Shown here piece after piece: positions 43,674 through 50,570 of a stretch of 64,000 nt of DNA (positions within the stretch are counted from its first letter, which is position 1; each line of letters opens with the position of its first letter). Source of the DNA: Bacteriovoracaceae bacterium (GTDB lineage Bacteria > Bdellovibrionota > Bacteriovoracia > Bacteriovoracales > Bacteriovoracaceae); NCBI GenBank assembly GCA_947446575.1, contig CANFHC010000007.1, positions 1-64,000 on the forward strand, written 5' to 3'. The notes below the pieces were generated by a model. It was not told the DNA's origin, did not search any database, and saw only the letters and a program-made list of their open reading frames with translations. Made by a program: the position numbers and the translations under genes.

Positions 43674-45124
43674 AAGTTATTCTCCTTTGAAACTTCATCA
43701 TAAAATTTCAAAAAGAAATTTTGAGCAAGTTTTAATCGGTACTCTTTACTAGCTCGAACATCTGATAGCGGTGAAATAAGATTAGGAATATTCATGGCGA
43801 TATCTTCAAAAGTTTTACGGGTAAAACTAGCTCCCACAATTCCAGCCTCAATTGATTTCATTCGAACTACAGTTGCTGCAATTCCCCCAAGAGCGAAGTT
43901 CGCTTTTTTAATTTTTCCAAGCTCTACTTCCATTACACCAGCAAATGTCACAGCTGAAATATCTAAGTCTTTTCTGATTGAGACTTTAAATAGCTTTAGA
44001 TTTTCCTCTTTTTTAGAGTGAGGTATTTTTAGAGCGACTACAATTTCATCTGGTAGTATATTAAGTGTTTTATATCCAGTATAAAAATCACTCATCAAAA
44101 CCGTGCGCTCACCGTTGATACTTTTTAAAACCACTTTCGCGTCTTGGGCCATTAAAAAGGGAATCGTATCTGCGATCGGAGAAGCATTCACAACATTTCC
44201 CACTAGCGTTCCTTGATTTTTAATTTGAGGTGAAGCAAAAATATGAAGAATTTTTTTTAATTCTGGATTTAGTTTTTCTACGTAATATTCAAACTCAGAA
44301 AAAGTTGCCGTTGCCCCCACTGTCATTTCTAAATCATCGTGAGTAATTTTTTTTAATTCTTCAATGTGATAAAGGGCCATGGCCTTTGGAGTAGAGAGTT
44401 TTCCTTTGTTAATGACAACACCTAAATCAGTTGATCCTGCGATCAATCTCAAATCCGGGTTTTTATTTTTAGCAATTAATGCATCTTCCAGATTTACGGG
44501 AAGATAAATTGTTTTTTGATTAAAAGTCATTAAAAGAGGAGTGCTTTTAATTTTTTTCATCTCACTCAACCATTGTGGATTATGAAAGCGGTCTTTTAAT
44601 AATTCAGTTTTACTCAGGTCTATACTCATGGCCGCTTCAATGATTGGTTTATAACCTGTGCAGCGACAAAGATTTCCTGTTAGATAGTTTTTAGCTTTCT
44701 TTTCTGTAATCGCGACGTTTTCTGTTTTAGCGTCTTCAGTCAGGGCCGCCATCGAACAAATAAATCCCGGTGTGCAATAGCCACATTGAGCCCCGTGACA
44801 ATCCACCATCGCGTTTTGAACTGGATGCAATTCTGTGTCACTCTTTTTTAAACCTTCAACTGTTACAACCTGCGCCCCATCAATTAAATAAAGTGGAATA
44901 ATACATGAGTTCACAGCTTTAAAATTGAGTTTTCCATCGGGTCCTATGTCGCGAGCAAGCAAAACTGTACAAGCTCCGCAATCTCCTTCGGCACAAACGA
45001 CTTTAGTTCCCGTTAAGCACTCGTTGCCACGGAGATAATTAGCAAGTGGCATGAAAGCATTCTCTCCTTCAATTTCTATACGTTTTGAATTCAATGTTGT
45101 GATAATTTTGTTTCGATTTTCCAT
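43670..45124 (-). CDS. xdhA: Xanthine dehydrogenase FeS/FAD subunit
   Basis: This 484-residue protein has the plant-type 2Fe-2S site (CLTGTKVVCAEGDCGACTVLL spans 21 residues; its four Cys fit the CX4-5CX2C pattern). The second cluster follows in CGYCTPGF and CRCTGYKPI, then an FAD domain (LIAGSTDLGV, GTLVGNVVNASPIAD). It passes electrons from the Mo site to FAD and NAD. A promoter-like TTTACA, 17 nt, TATATT ends six bases before the ATG, with no ribosome site. Confidence 0.93.
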   Translation of the reverse strand: MENRNKIITTLNSKRIEIEGENAFMPLANYLRGNECLTGTKVVCAEGDCGACTVLLARDIGPDGKLNFKAVNSCIIPLYLIDGAQVVTVEGLKKSDTELHPVQNAMVDCHGAQCGYCTPGFICSMAALTEDAKTENVAITEKKAKNYLTGNLCRCTGYKPIIEAAMSIDLSKTELLKDRFHNPQWLSEMKKIKSTPLLMTFNQKTIYLPVNLEDALIAKNKNPDLRLIAGSTDLGVVINKGKLSTPKAMALYHIEELKKITHDDLEMTVGATATFSEFEYYVEKLNPELKKILHIFASPQIKNQGTLVGNVVNASPIADTIPFLMAQDAKVVLKSINGERTVLMSDFYTGYKTLNILPDEIVVALKIPHSKKEENLKLFKVSIRKDLDISAVTFAGVMEVELGKIKKANFALGGIAATVVRMKSIEAGIVGASFTRKTFEDIAMNIPNLISPLSDVRASKEYRLKLAQNFFLKFYDEVSKENNL

Positions 45125-45130
45125 CTTAAA

Positions 45131-45159
45131 AATATAGAATTGAGTGCTCTTCCTGTAAA
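45131..45159 (-). promoter_or_regulatory. Promoter of the xdh operon, leaderless type
   Basis: On the minus strand TTTACA (45159-45154), a 17-nt spacer and TATATT (45136-45131) are followed by TTTAAG and the xdhA ATG at 45124. It is the best -35/-10 match of the set and leaves no room for a Shine-Dalgarno. Confidence 0.6.
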
Positions 45160-45208
45160 GATTTCATGCCTTTTTTTGAGCGCTTTTCAACTCATGACAC
45201 TTTTCATA

Positions 45209-45214
45209 TATACT
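45209..45214 (+). promoter_or_regulatory. -10-like TATACT five bases before the second L,D-transpeptidase
   Basis: TATACT is followed by CGCCT and the ATG at 45220. No ribosome site and no strong -35 are visible. Confidence 0.4.
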
Positions 45215-45219
45215 CGCCT

Positions 45220-45759
45220 ATGAAAACATCACTTTTGACACTTTTTATTTCAGTATTATCTACTCAAGCTTTTGCTGAAGTGGAGATTAAAGAACTGCGC
45301 GTCTATAAAAATGAAAGAAAAATTGAATTAATTACAAAAGAAGAGCAAGTTTATAAGACTTATAAAATAATGTTGGGGAGAAATCCCGAGGGCCATAAAA
45401 CAAAAGATGGAGACAATAAAACTCCAGAGGGAACTTATACTCTCGACATTAAAAACCCTACTTCAAAATTTCACAAAGCTTTTCATATTTCTTACCCAAA
45501 TACTCTCGATATTTTGAAAGCACGAATGCACGGAAAAAATCCAGGTGGCAATATTATGCTTCATGGTATGCCAAATAATTTTAGTGAAATGCAGGATTGG
45601 CTTACGAGTGTAAAACTCGACTCGCTGAGCGACGAAACGCTGAGATCATCTCTTCTTAACTATGATTGGACGAATGGCTGTATCGCTGTGACTGACGCTG
45701 AAATCGATGAAATCTACTCAATCGTAGATGTTCCAACTAAGATCGTTATTAATCCATAA
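45220..45759 (+). CDS. YkuD-type L,D-transpeptidase family protein, secreted
   Basis: From ATG 45220 the protein has 179 residues with a signal peptide (MKTSLLTLFISVLSTQAFA). An in-frame ATG at 45166 would put 18 polar residues before it and is less likely. The catalytic signature is NIMLHGMP and, about 45 residues later, TNGCIAVTD with the nucleophilic Cys. It is a paralog of the protein at 1789, with a longer loop between His and Cys. It likely edits or cross-links peptidoglycan. Confidence 0.87.
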   Translation: MKTSLLTLFISVLSTQAFAEVEIKELRVYKNERKIELITKEEQVYKTYKIMLGRNPEGHKTKDGDNKTPEGTYTLDIKNPTSKFHKAFHISYPNTLDILKARMHGKNPGGNIMLHGMPNNFSEMQDWLTSVKLDSLSDETLRSSLLNYDWTNGCIAVTDAEIDEIYSIVDVPTKIVINP

Positions 45760-45763
45760 TTCG

Positions 45764-47071
45764 TTACTGAAGAATTTCGCCAGTCAACTTCCCATTTTCC
45801 ATTCCAGTTAAATACACTTCGCAAATCTGGTTGGATAAATCGAGATCAGTAGCGACTTGAACACGTAGGTAATTTGAAGAATACCCTTCGAATAGACCTT
45901 GTTTATTTCTGCGCTCGAATAAAACTTTTGTTCTTTTACCCACTTGATCTTCAGAAAAAAGATTAAGTTTAGCATCCCCAAACATCAACAGAGATTTTAC
46001 GCGGGATTTTTTCTCAGCACTGTGAATATGGTTTTCCATTTTCGCAGCCGTTGTATTTTTTCTTTTTGAATAAGGGAAAACATGAAAATGCGTAAGAGGG
46101 AGTTCCTTTGCTAGATTAAACGTATTATCGAATTGCGAAGCCGTTTCCCCTGGAAAACCCACAATCATATCAGCGCCGATTCCAGCATTAGGAAAAGCTG
46201 TCATCAATTTATTTATGATTCTTTTATAATCAGCAACAGTATATTTTCTTCTCATCCCTTTTAAAATCTCATCATCTCCACTTTGCAGAGGAATATGAAA
46301 ATGATCTTGAACTTTTGGACTTGATTTTAAAACTTCGATCAATTCATCAGTAATTGTATTTGGCTCAACGCTCGATAAACGAAATCTCTCTAATCCATCG
46401 ATTGCGAGGATGCTTGCGACCAGGTCGTGCAATTTTTCCCCCGAAGACTGCTCGTACTCCCCAATATTCACTCCGGTAAGGACAATCTCTTTAAAACCGT
46501 TAGAAACGAGTTTTTTAGCTTCTATAACCGCATCTGCTATAGAGATTGCGCGCGATCTACCACGAGCAAAGGGAATAATACAAAAAGAACAAACGTAATT
46601 GCAGCCATCTTGAATTTTAAGGAATGCTCTTGTGTGAGAATCAGCAGTGGTTGTCGCTGCTCCAAAAAACTCCCAGGACTTATCGACGTGAACTTGATTT
46701 TCACTTTCTTCATCGAGATATTCAAAAACTTTATATTTTTCCGAGTTACCAAGAACGAGATCTACTCCTTGCATACCTGCAATTTTCTCAGGCTCCATCT
46801 GTGCGTAACAACCAGCTACAACAATCTTTCCTTCGGGAGATGATCCGTGTGCCTTTCTAATGAGATTTCTGCAGGTAGAGTCAGCTGCATCTGTTACTGT
46901 GCACGTATTAATGAAAACAACGTCAGCTGTTTCGCCGAAATCAACAATATCGTATCCGCGGTCTTTAAAACCTTGGGCAATAGATCCCGTTTCTGAAGAA
47001 TTCAGACGGCACCCCAAAGTATGGAGAGCAACACGCTTATTGTTTAGGCTTTTTGGCTCGATATTTTCCAT
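45764..47071 (-). CDS. mtaB: tRNA t6A37 methylthiotransferase MtaB
   Basis: From ATG 47071 the protein has 435 residues. It has the methylthiotransferase N-terminal domain (HTLGCRLNSSETGSIA, NTCTVT, VAGCYAQ, giving three Cys for the auxiliary cluster), the radical SAM motif CNYVCSFC and a C-terminal TRAM-like end. GCRLN and NTCTVT mark the MtaB branch, which thiomethylates t6A37 in tRNAs reading ANN codons. TTGAAA, 17 nt, TATGTT ends seven bases before this ATG. The frame also has an ATG at 47083, inside the -10. Confidence 0.9.
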   Translation of the reverse strand: MENIEPKSLNNKRVALHTLGCRLNSSETGSIAQGFKDRGYDIVDFGETADVVFINTCTVTDAADSTCRNLIRKAHGSSPEGKIVVAGCYAQMEPEKIAGMQGVDLVLGNSEKYKVFEYLDEESENQVHVDKSWEFFGAATTTADSHTRAFLKIQDGCNYVCSFCIIPFARGRSRAISIADAVIEAKKLVSNGFKEIVLTGVNIGEYEQSSGEKLHDLVASILAIDGLERFRLSSVEPNTITDELIEVLKSSPKVQDHFHIPLQSGDDEILKGMRRKYTVADYKRIINKLMTAFPNAGIGADMIVGFPGETASQFDNTFNLAKELPLTHFHVFPYSKRKNTTAAKMENHIHSAEKKSRVKSLLMFGDAKLNLFSEDQVGKRTKVLFERRNKQGLFEGYSSNYLRVQVATDLDLSNQICEVYLTGMENGKLTGEILQ

Positions 47072-47078
47072 ATCGAGG

Positions 47079-47107
47079 AACATAGGTCAGTGCATGGAGC
47101 TTTTCAA
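47079..47107 (-). promoter_or_regulatory. Candidate promoter for mtaB, leaderless type
   Basis: On the minus strand TTGAAA (47107-47102), a 17-nt spacer and TATGTT (47084-47079) are followed by seven bases and the ATG at 47071. The alternative ATG at 47083 lies inside the -10, which supports the shorter start. Confidence 0.5.
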
Positions 47108-47158
47108 GTCATTAAAAAGGCCCAAGAAAAGATTTCATGATTTATTTAAACTTTTCGT

Positions 47159-47187
47159 TTGACAAAAAAGCTCGAGAACTTTATTTT
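47159..47187 (+). promoter_or_regulatory. Promoter of the tRNA operon
   Basis: A perfect -35 TTGACA (47159-47164) and TATTTT (47182-47187) are spaced by 17 nt, 25 nt before the first tRNA. Confidence 0.7.
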
Positions 47188-47211
47188 AAATCTCACTTCG
47201 AAAACAAGTTT

Positions 47212-47288
47212 GGTCTCTTAGCTCAGTTGGTTAGAGCATCTCCCTTTTAAGGAGAGGGTCCTGCGTTCGAGTCGCAGAGAGATCACCA
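47212..47288 (+). tRNA. tRNA-Lys (UUU)
   Basis: A 77-nt cloverleaf with encoded CCA. The acceptor stem pairs GGTCTCT with AGAGATC (one G-T wobble). The D arm is GCTC/GAGC, the anticodon stem TCTCC/GGAGA encloses CTTTTAA with anticodon TTT, and the T arm CTGCG/CGCAG has TTCGAGT. Confidence 0.96.
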
Positions 47289-47327
47289 TTTTCGAAAGCC
47301 CGAGTAGAAGATTAATGCAACAAGTAT

Positions 47328-47405
47328 GCACCCATCGTCTAGCCCGGCCTAGGACACTGCCTTTTCACGGCGGCGACTGGGGTTCGAATCCCCATGGGTG
47401 TACCA
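47328..47405 (+). tRNA. tRNA-Glu (UUC)
   Basis: A 78-nt cloverleaf with encoded CCA. The acceptor stem pairs GCACCCA with TGGGTGT. The anticodon stem CTGCC/GGCGG encloses TTTTCAC with anticodon TTC, and the T arm TGGGG/CCCCA has TTCGAAT. It lies 39 nt after tRNA-Lys on the same transcript. Confidence 0.95.
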
Positions 47406-47414
47406 ATTTAAATT

Positions 47415-47443
47415 AAGCCTCTGTTATCAGAGGCTTTTTTTTT
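47415..47443 (+). terminator. Intrinsic terminator of the tRNA operon
   Basis: AAGCCTCTG and CAGAGGCTT form a 9-bp stem with loop TTAT. A run of nine or more T follows. Confidence 0.9.
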
Positions 47444-47475
47444 GCCTAAAAACTTTTGGTCTGGTTTGGTCTGGT

Positions 47476-47501
47476 GTCCTCCCATTTTTCATTGGGAGGA
47501 C
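47476..47501. other. Strong GC-rich hairpin between tRNA-Glu and the beta-barrel gene
   Basis: GTCCTCCCA (47476-47484) and TGGGAGGAC (47493-47501) pair perfectly around an 8-nt loop. No T-run follows on either strand, so it is not a classic terminator. A direct repeat of GGTCTGGT lies just before it. It may end or stabilise the minus-strand mRNA of the gene at 47541. Confidence 0.5.
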
Positions 47502-47540
47502 CACTGCGAACCGCGAAAACAATGTAAAAAAATAAATTTA

Positions 47541-49172
47541 CTAGTAATAATATTCTAAGGTCAGAAGTGAATAGTTTCTTTTGTACGTATTATTAGAAAT
47601 AGTTCCACTATAAGCTATACCTGGATATCCCACTGATGTGTTATCAGTATGGCTATAACTTAAATTGGCTGATAAAACATTTTGAATAAACGATTTAGTC
47701 ACTGACATTTGATAAGTCTTCATTTTATCTTCTCGAGGCTTGTGTATTTGACCAACAGGCATTGTTTCAAGATCATATTTAGTTTTATAAGTTGACCCTG
47801 TAGCACCTAACTGCCAAGTATCCCCAATATAAAAAGTTAATCCGACATAAGCACCAGTTGATGAGTAGTGACTAAAGATTGTTCCAGAAGAAACGAAATC
47901 GCTTCCTGCGGCATTTTTAATGACTGTGTCCGGCGCAGACGATTTCGAAGTACTTCCTCCGAGAGAAAGTGAAAGCCATGAAGTTGCATCATAATAAAGA
48001 TCAACGTTACCGCCATATAATTTAATTTTTTTGCTATTTAAATATGACGTAATTGGAATACTAAACTTCAACCAATAATCAGGCGCAAAAGACCATGAAG
48101 CTGTTGGAGTCACATAGATATAATCTTGACTGTATTTATGATTATAAAAAGTATCGAGATACTTTAATGATGCTCCGTAATTGAAAGTTGAAGATTCAGT
48201 TCTCTTCAAATTAAAATCAAGACTCGCTGACTCTTGGTTGTATGTTGGGTGATCATTATAAAATGGCGAAGAAAGTGAAGCTGAAGTTGTTAAACTAAGC
48301 TTGCGGCCATTATAAGTATTATGAATAAAATCTACAGCTGCATATTTCCCAGAGTCATTTGTGTAATTGGCATTCGTGAAAACGGGCTTAGTCATCCCTG
48401 GTCCACCCGGTCCACTACCACTTTGTCCAGGGCCACCGGCCCCACCTGGCCCAGGACCACCTTCACCAATAGTTCCAGTTCCGCCAGATTGATCTAGATT
48501 GGAGTCTTTCAATAACCCCACAGTAAGTCGCACATGGAATTTTTTCTTCTCTTGATTGATTCTATCCAACCAAGATTTTGATTCTGCTTGAATCCATGAA
48601 TCCTTTGATGCAATCTGTGCAGCTAGTTTAAAATTTCCTTCTGCTTCATCATCTAGATCTTCGCGGTAATCAATTACCCCTCTCCAATAAATAGCTTCAG
48701 CATTTTTCAAATAAGGTCTTAACGTAATATTCGCTTTTCTATATTCTTCTTGTTCCATCTGCGCGCGAGCAATCACGATTGCGGCATCAGTTTTGAAATT
48801 TGCTGAATTAATTTTCTTTGCTGCAGACTCTGCTGGAGCAAATTTATTTTGATACAACAAAGATTGAGAATATTTTAAAATAGCCTCTTCTTCTGTTGAG
48901 TGGGTACTTAAATAATTTTTAAATCCATTTTCTGATTCTTGATATTGCCCAAGGGAAAAATGACAATATGAAGTTTTAAAAAGAACTTTATCCTTCCCTG
49001 CTTGGTCTAGAGATGAATTAGGAATTGCTTCATAAGCAGGAATGGCTTTTTCGCAGTCGCCATTTTTATAAAGAGTATCTGCACTATCTAAAACTGAAGT
49101 AGTAATAGCTGCAAATGAATTTAACGAGACTAAAAACAGAACAGATGAAAATAGATATTTTGAATTATTCAT
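47541..49172 (-). CDS. TPR and beta-barrel outer-membrane protein
   Basis: From ATG 49172 the protein has 543 residues with a signal peptide (cleaved after SLNSFA). TPR-like helical repeats occupy about residues 25-210 (for example YKNGDCEKAIPAYEAI). A Gly/Pro-rich linker (about 230-260) and alternating beta-strands then run to the C-terminus, ending in aromatic LEYYY, the usual outer-membrane insertion signal. The TPR-plus-barrel order resembles Slam/DUF560 outer-membrane exporters, but this is not certain. The frame opens at TTG 49214 inside a terminator, which is unlikely to be used. The Gln/Gly-rich secreted protein gene lies just upstream. Confidence 0.72.
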   Translation of the reverse strand: MNNSKYLFSSVLFLVSLNSFAAITTSVLDSADTLYKNGDCEKAIPAYEAIPNSSLDQAGKDKVLFKTSYCHFSLGQYQESENGFKNYLSTHSTEEEAILKYSQSLLYQNKFAPAESAAKKINSANFKTDAAIVIARAQMEQEEYRKANITLRPYLKNAEAIYWRGVIDYREDLDDEAEGNFKLAAQIASKDSWIQAESKSWLDRINQEKKKFHVRLTVGLLKDSNLDQSGGTGTIGEGGPGPGGAGGPGQSGSGPGGPGMTKPVFTNANYTNDSGKYAAVDFIHNTYNGRKLSLTTSASLSSPFYNDHPTYNQESASLDFNLKRTESSTFNYGASLKYLDTFYNHKYSQDYIYVTPTASWSFAPDYWLKFSIPITSYLNSKKIKLYGGNVDLYYDATSWLSLSLGGSTSKSSAPDTVIKNAAGSDFVSSGTIFSHYSSTGAYVGLTFYIGDTWQLGATGSTYKTKYDLETMPVGQIHKPREDKMKTYQMSVTKSFIQNVLSANLSYSHTDNTSVGYPGIAYSGTISNNTYKRNYSLLTLEYYY

Positions 49173-49194
49173 TTTAAACCAAGGCCCCTTTGAA

Positions 49195-49229
49195 TAAAAA
49201 AAAAGGCGGCTCAAACTAGTTGAACCGCC
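49195..49229 (-). terminator. Intrinsic terminator after the Gln/Gly-rich gene
   Basis: On the minus strand a 10-bp stem (GGCGGTTCAA with TTGAGCCGCC, one G-T pair) with loop CTAGT is followed by nine T. It separates the gene at 49247 from the barrel gene, which may be reached by read-through. Confidence 0.85.
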
Positions 49230-49246
49230 CTTATTAATTTAGAAAA

Positions 49247-49906
49247 TTATTTGTGTCCAGGTTGTTGTTGCTGACCGCCACCTTGTTGCTGACCACCTTG
49301 TTGCTGACCACCTTGTTGTCCACCTTGTTGTCCACCTTGGCCTTGACCTGGTTGACCACCTTGGCCTCCACCTTTTTGTCCGCCTTGCATATGACCCGGT
49401 TGTCCGCCTTGCATGTGACCTGGTTGTCCGCCTTGCATGTGACCTTGTTGTCCGCCTGGAGCTTGTTGTTGTCCGCCTGGAGCTTGTTGTTGTCCACCAG
49501 GTCCGCCTTGACCTTGTCCACCTTGTTGTTGACCAGCTGGCATTACTTGGTCATCATTTTGTTGTCCACCAGCAGCTTGTCCGCCACCTTGTTTAGAATC
49601 AGATTTTTTAGATTGTTTACCAGCAGATTTGTTAGCTTTTTTATCGCTTGATCCACCAGGAGCAGCTGATCCACCTTGAGGTGCTTGAGATCCTTGTTCT
49701 TCAGTTGGAAGAACCGCATTGTTAACTTGCTTTCCGTCTGACTGTTTTGATCCAGAATTTCCTTCTTTAGCTGAAGGCTTTGATCCAGACTTAGCTTCTT
49801 TAGTTGGTGCCGCGCCTGCACCCGGGCCATTTTCTTGAGACCAAGATGGTTGAGTAATTCCTAATACAGCAGATAATAAAACTAATTTTTTCCATGGTAA
49901 CTTCAT
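49247..49906 (-). CDS. Secreted Gln/Gly-rich low-complexity protein
   Basis: From ATG 49906 (AGGGAG eight bases upstream) the protein has 219 residues. A signal peptide ends near SWSQ. A Ser/Lys-rich spacer follows, then from about residue 115 a Gln/Gly/Pro region with near-identical GGQPGHMQ units and GGQQ runs. No known fold is apparent. Such sequences are typical of sticky or phase-separating extracellular proteins. It is next to a TPR/beta-barrel protein with its own Gly-rich loop, which could be its export or anchoring partner. That link is inference. Confidence 0.75.
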   Translation of the reverse strand: MKLPWKKLVLLSAVLGITQPSWSQENGPGAGAAPTKEAKSGSKPSAKEGNSGSKQSDGKQVNNAVLPTEEQGSQAPQGGSAAPGGSSDKKANKSAGKQSKKSDSKQGGGQAAGGQQNDDQVMPAGQQQGGQGQGGPGGQQQAPGGQQQAPGGQQGHMQGGQPGHMQGGQPGHMQGGQKGGGQGGQPGQGQGGQQGGQQGGQQQGGQQQGGGQQQQPGHK

Positions 49907-50064
49907 CAAACACTCCCTTGTTTTTGATATGAAATATAATTATTTTAAAATATTAAATTAGTTAGAAAAATTTGCAAGTAATCTATTAAACAAGTAAGTA
50001 CAAAATTAACGCCAACCATATACTTGCCCAAAACAATTATTAACAAATAGTTTCTCTATTTCGT

Positions 50065-50093
50065 TTGAGAATAGTGAAATATTTGACTAATCT
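50065..50093 (+). promoter_or_regulatory. Promoter of the DUF4399 gene
   Basis: TTGAGA (50065-50070), a 17-nt spacer and TAATCT (50088-50093) lie 27 nt before the ATG at 50121, with AAAGGAG as ribosome site. This gene therefore has a normal leader, unlike several others here. Confidence 0.5.
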
Positions 50094-50120
50094 AATAAAA
50101 CCATTTTAAAAGGAGTTTTT

Positions 50121-50513
50121 ATGAAATCATTACTCGCAATCGTATTGTTACTTTCTCTTTCGAACGCCATGGCAGCGACAACTTCAAAAGTTCATTTCAC
50201 TAAACCTCATGACCATGAAGTAGTACCTCCAACTTTTCCAGTTGAATTTGCTGTTGATGGAATGACTGTCGCAAAAGCGGGAGAAATGAAAGAAGGAACA
50301 GGACACCACCATTTAATTATTGATGGTAAGCCAGTTGCTAAAGGAATTGTTGTTCCAAAAGATGAAACTCATAAACACTTTGGGGATGCTGCAACTTCAA
50401 CATCTTTAACTTTAAAACCAGGCAAGCATACTTTAACACTTCAATTTGCTGATGGTGCTCATAAATCACTTGGTGAGGAATACTCAGCAACTATAAATGT
50501 AGAAGTTAAATAG
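50121..50513 (+). CDS. Secreted DUF4399-domain protein
   Basis: This 130-residue protein has a signal peptide (ending SNAMAA). The DUF4399 pattern follows: VHFTKPHDHEVVPPTFPVEF, GTGHHHLIIDG and LKPGKHTLTLQFADGAH. The His-rich GHHHLIID stretch could bind metal. The fold is probably a small immunoglobulin-like periplasmic domain. The function of this family is not established. It is a single-gene unit followed by a hairpin. Confidence 0.85.
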   Translation: MKSLLAIVLLLSLSNAMAATTSKVHFTKPHDHEVVPPTFPVEFAVDGMTVAKAGEMKEGTGHHHLIIDGKPVAKGIVVPKDETHKHFGDAATSTSLTLKPGKHTLTLQFADGAHKSLGEEYSATINVEVK

Positions 50514-50528
50514 TCTGTAAAAATAAAG

Positions 50529-50558
50529 CCCAAGGAAATTTATTCGAATTTCCTTGGG
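50529..50558. terminator. Hairpin between DUF4399 gene and lon
   Basis: CCCAAGGAAATT and AATTTCCTTGGG form a perfect 12-bp stem with a 6-nt loop. On the minus strand it is followed by CTTTATTTTT, so it is a good terminator for lon. On the plus strand only a weak T stretch follows. Confidence 0.8.
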
Positions 50559-50570
50559 AATATTATCAAT

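Noticed and set aside
46410-46860. Overlapping plus- and minus-strand frames inside mtaB
   Set aside because: They are shadows of the MtaB frame, which has all catalytic cysteines intact.
49234-49830. Long open frames in other phases across the Gln/Gly-rich gene, on both strands
   Set aside because: They come from the biased repeat composition. Only the frame at 49247-49906 has a signal peptide and a good ribosome site.
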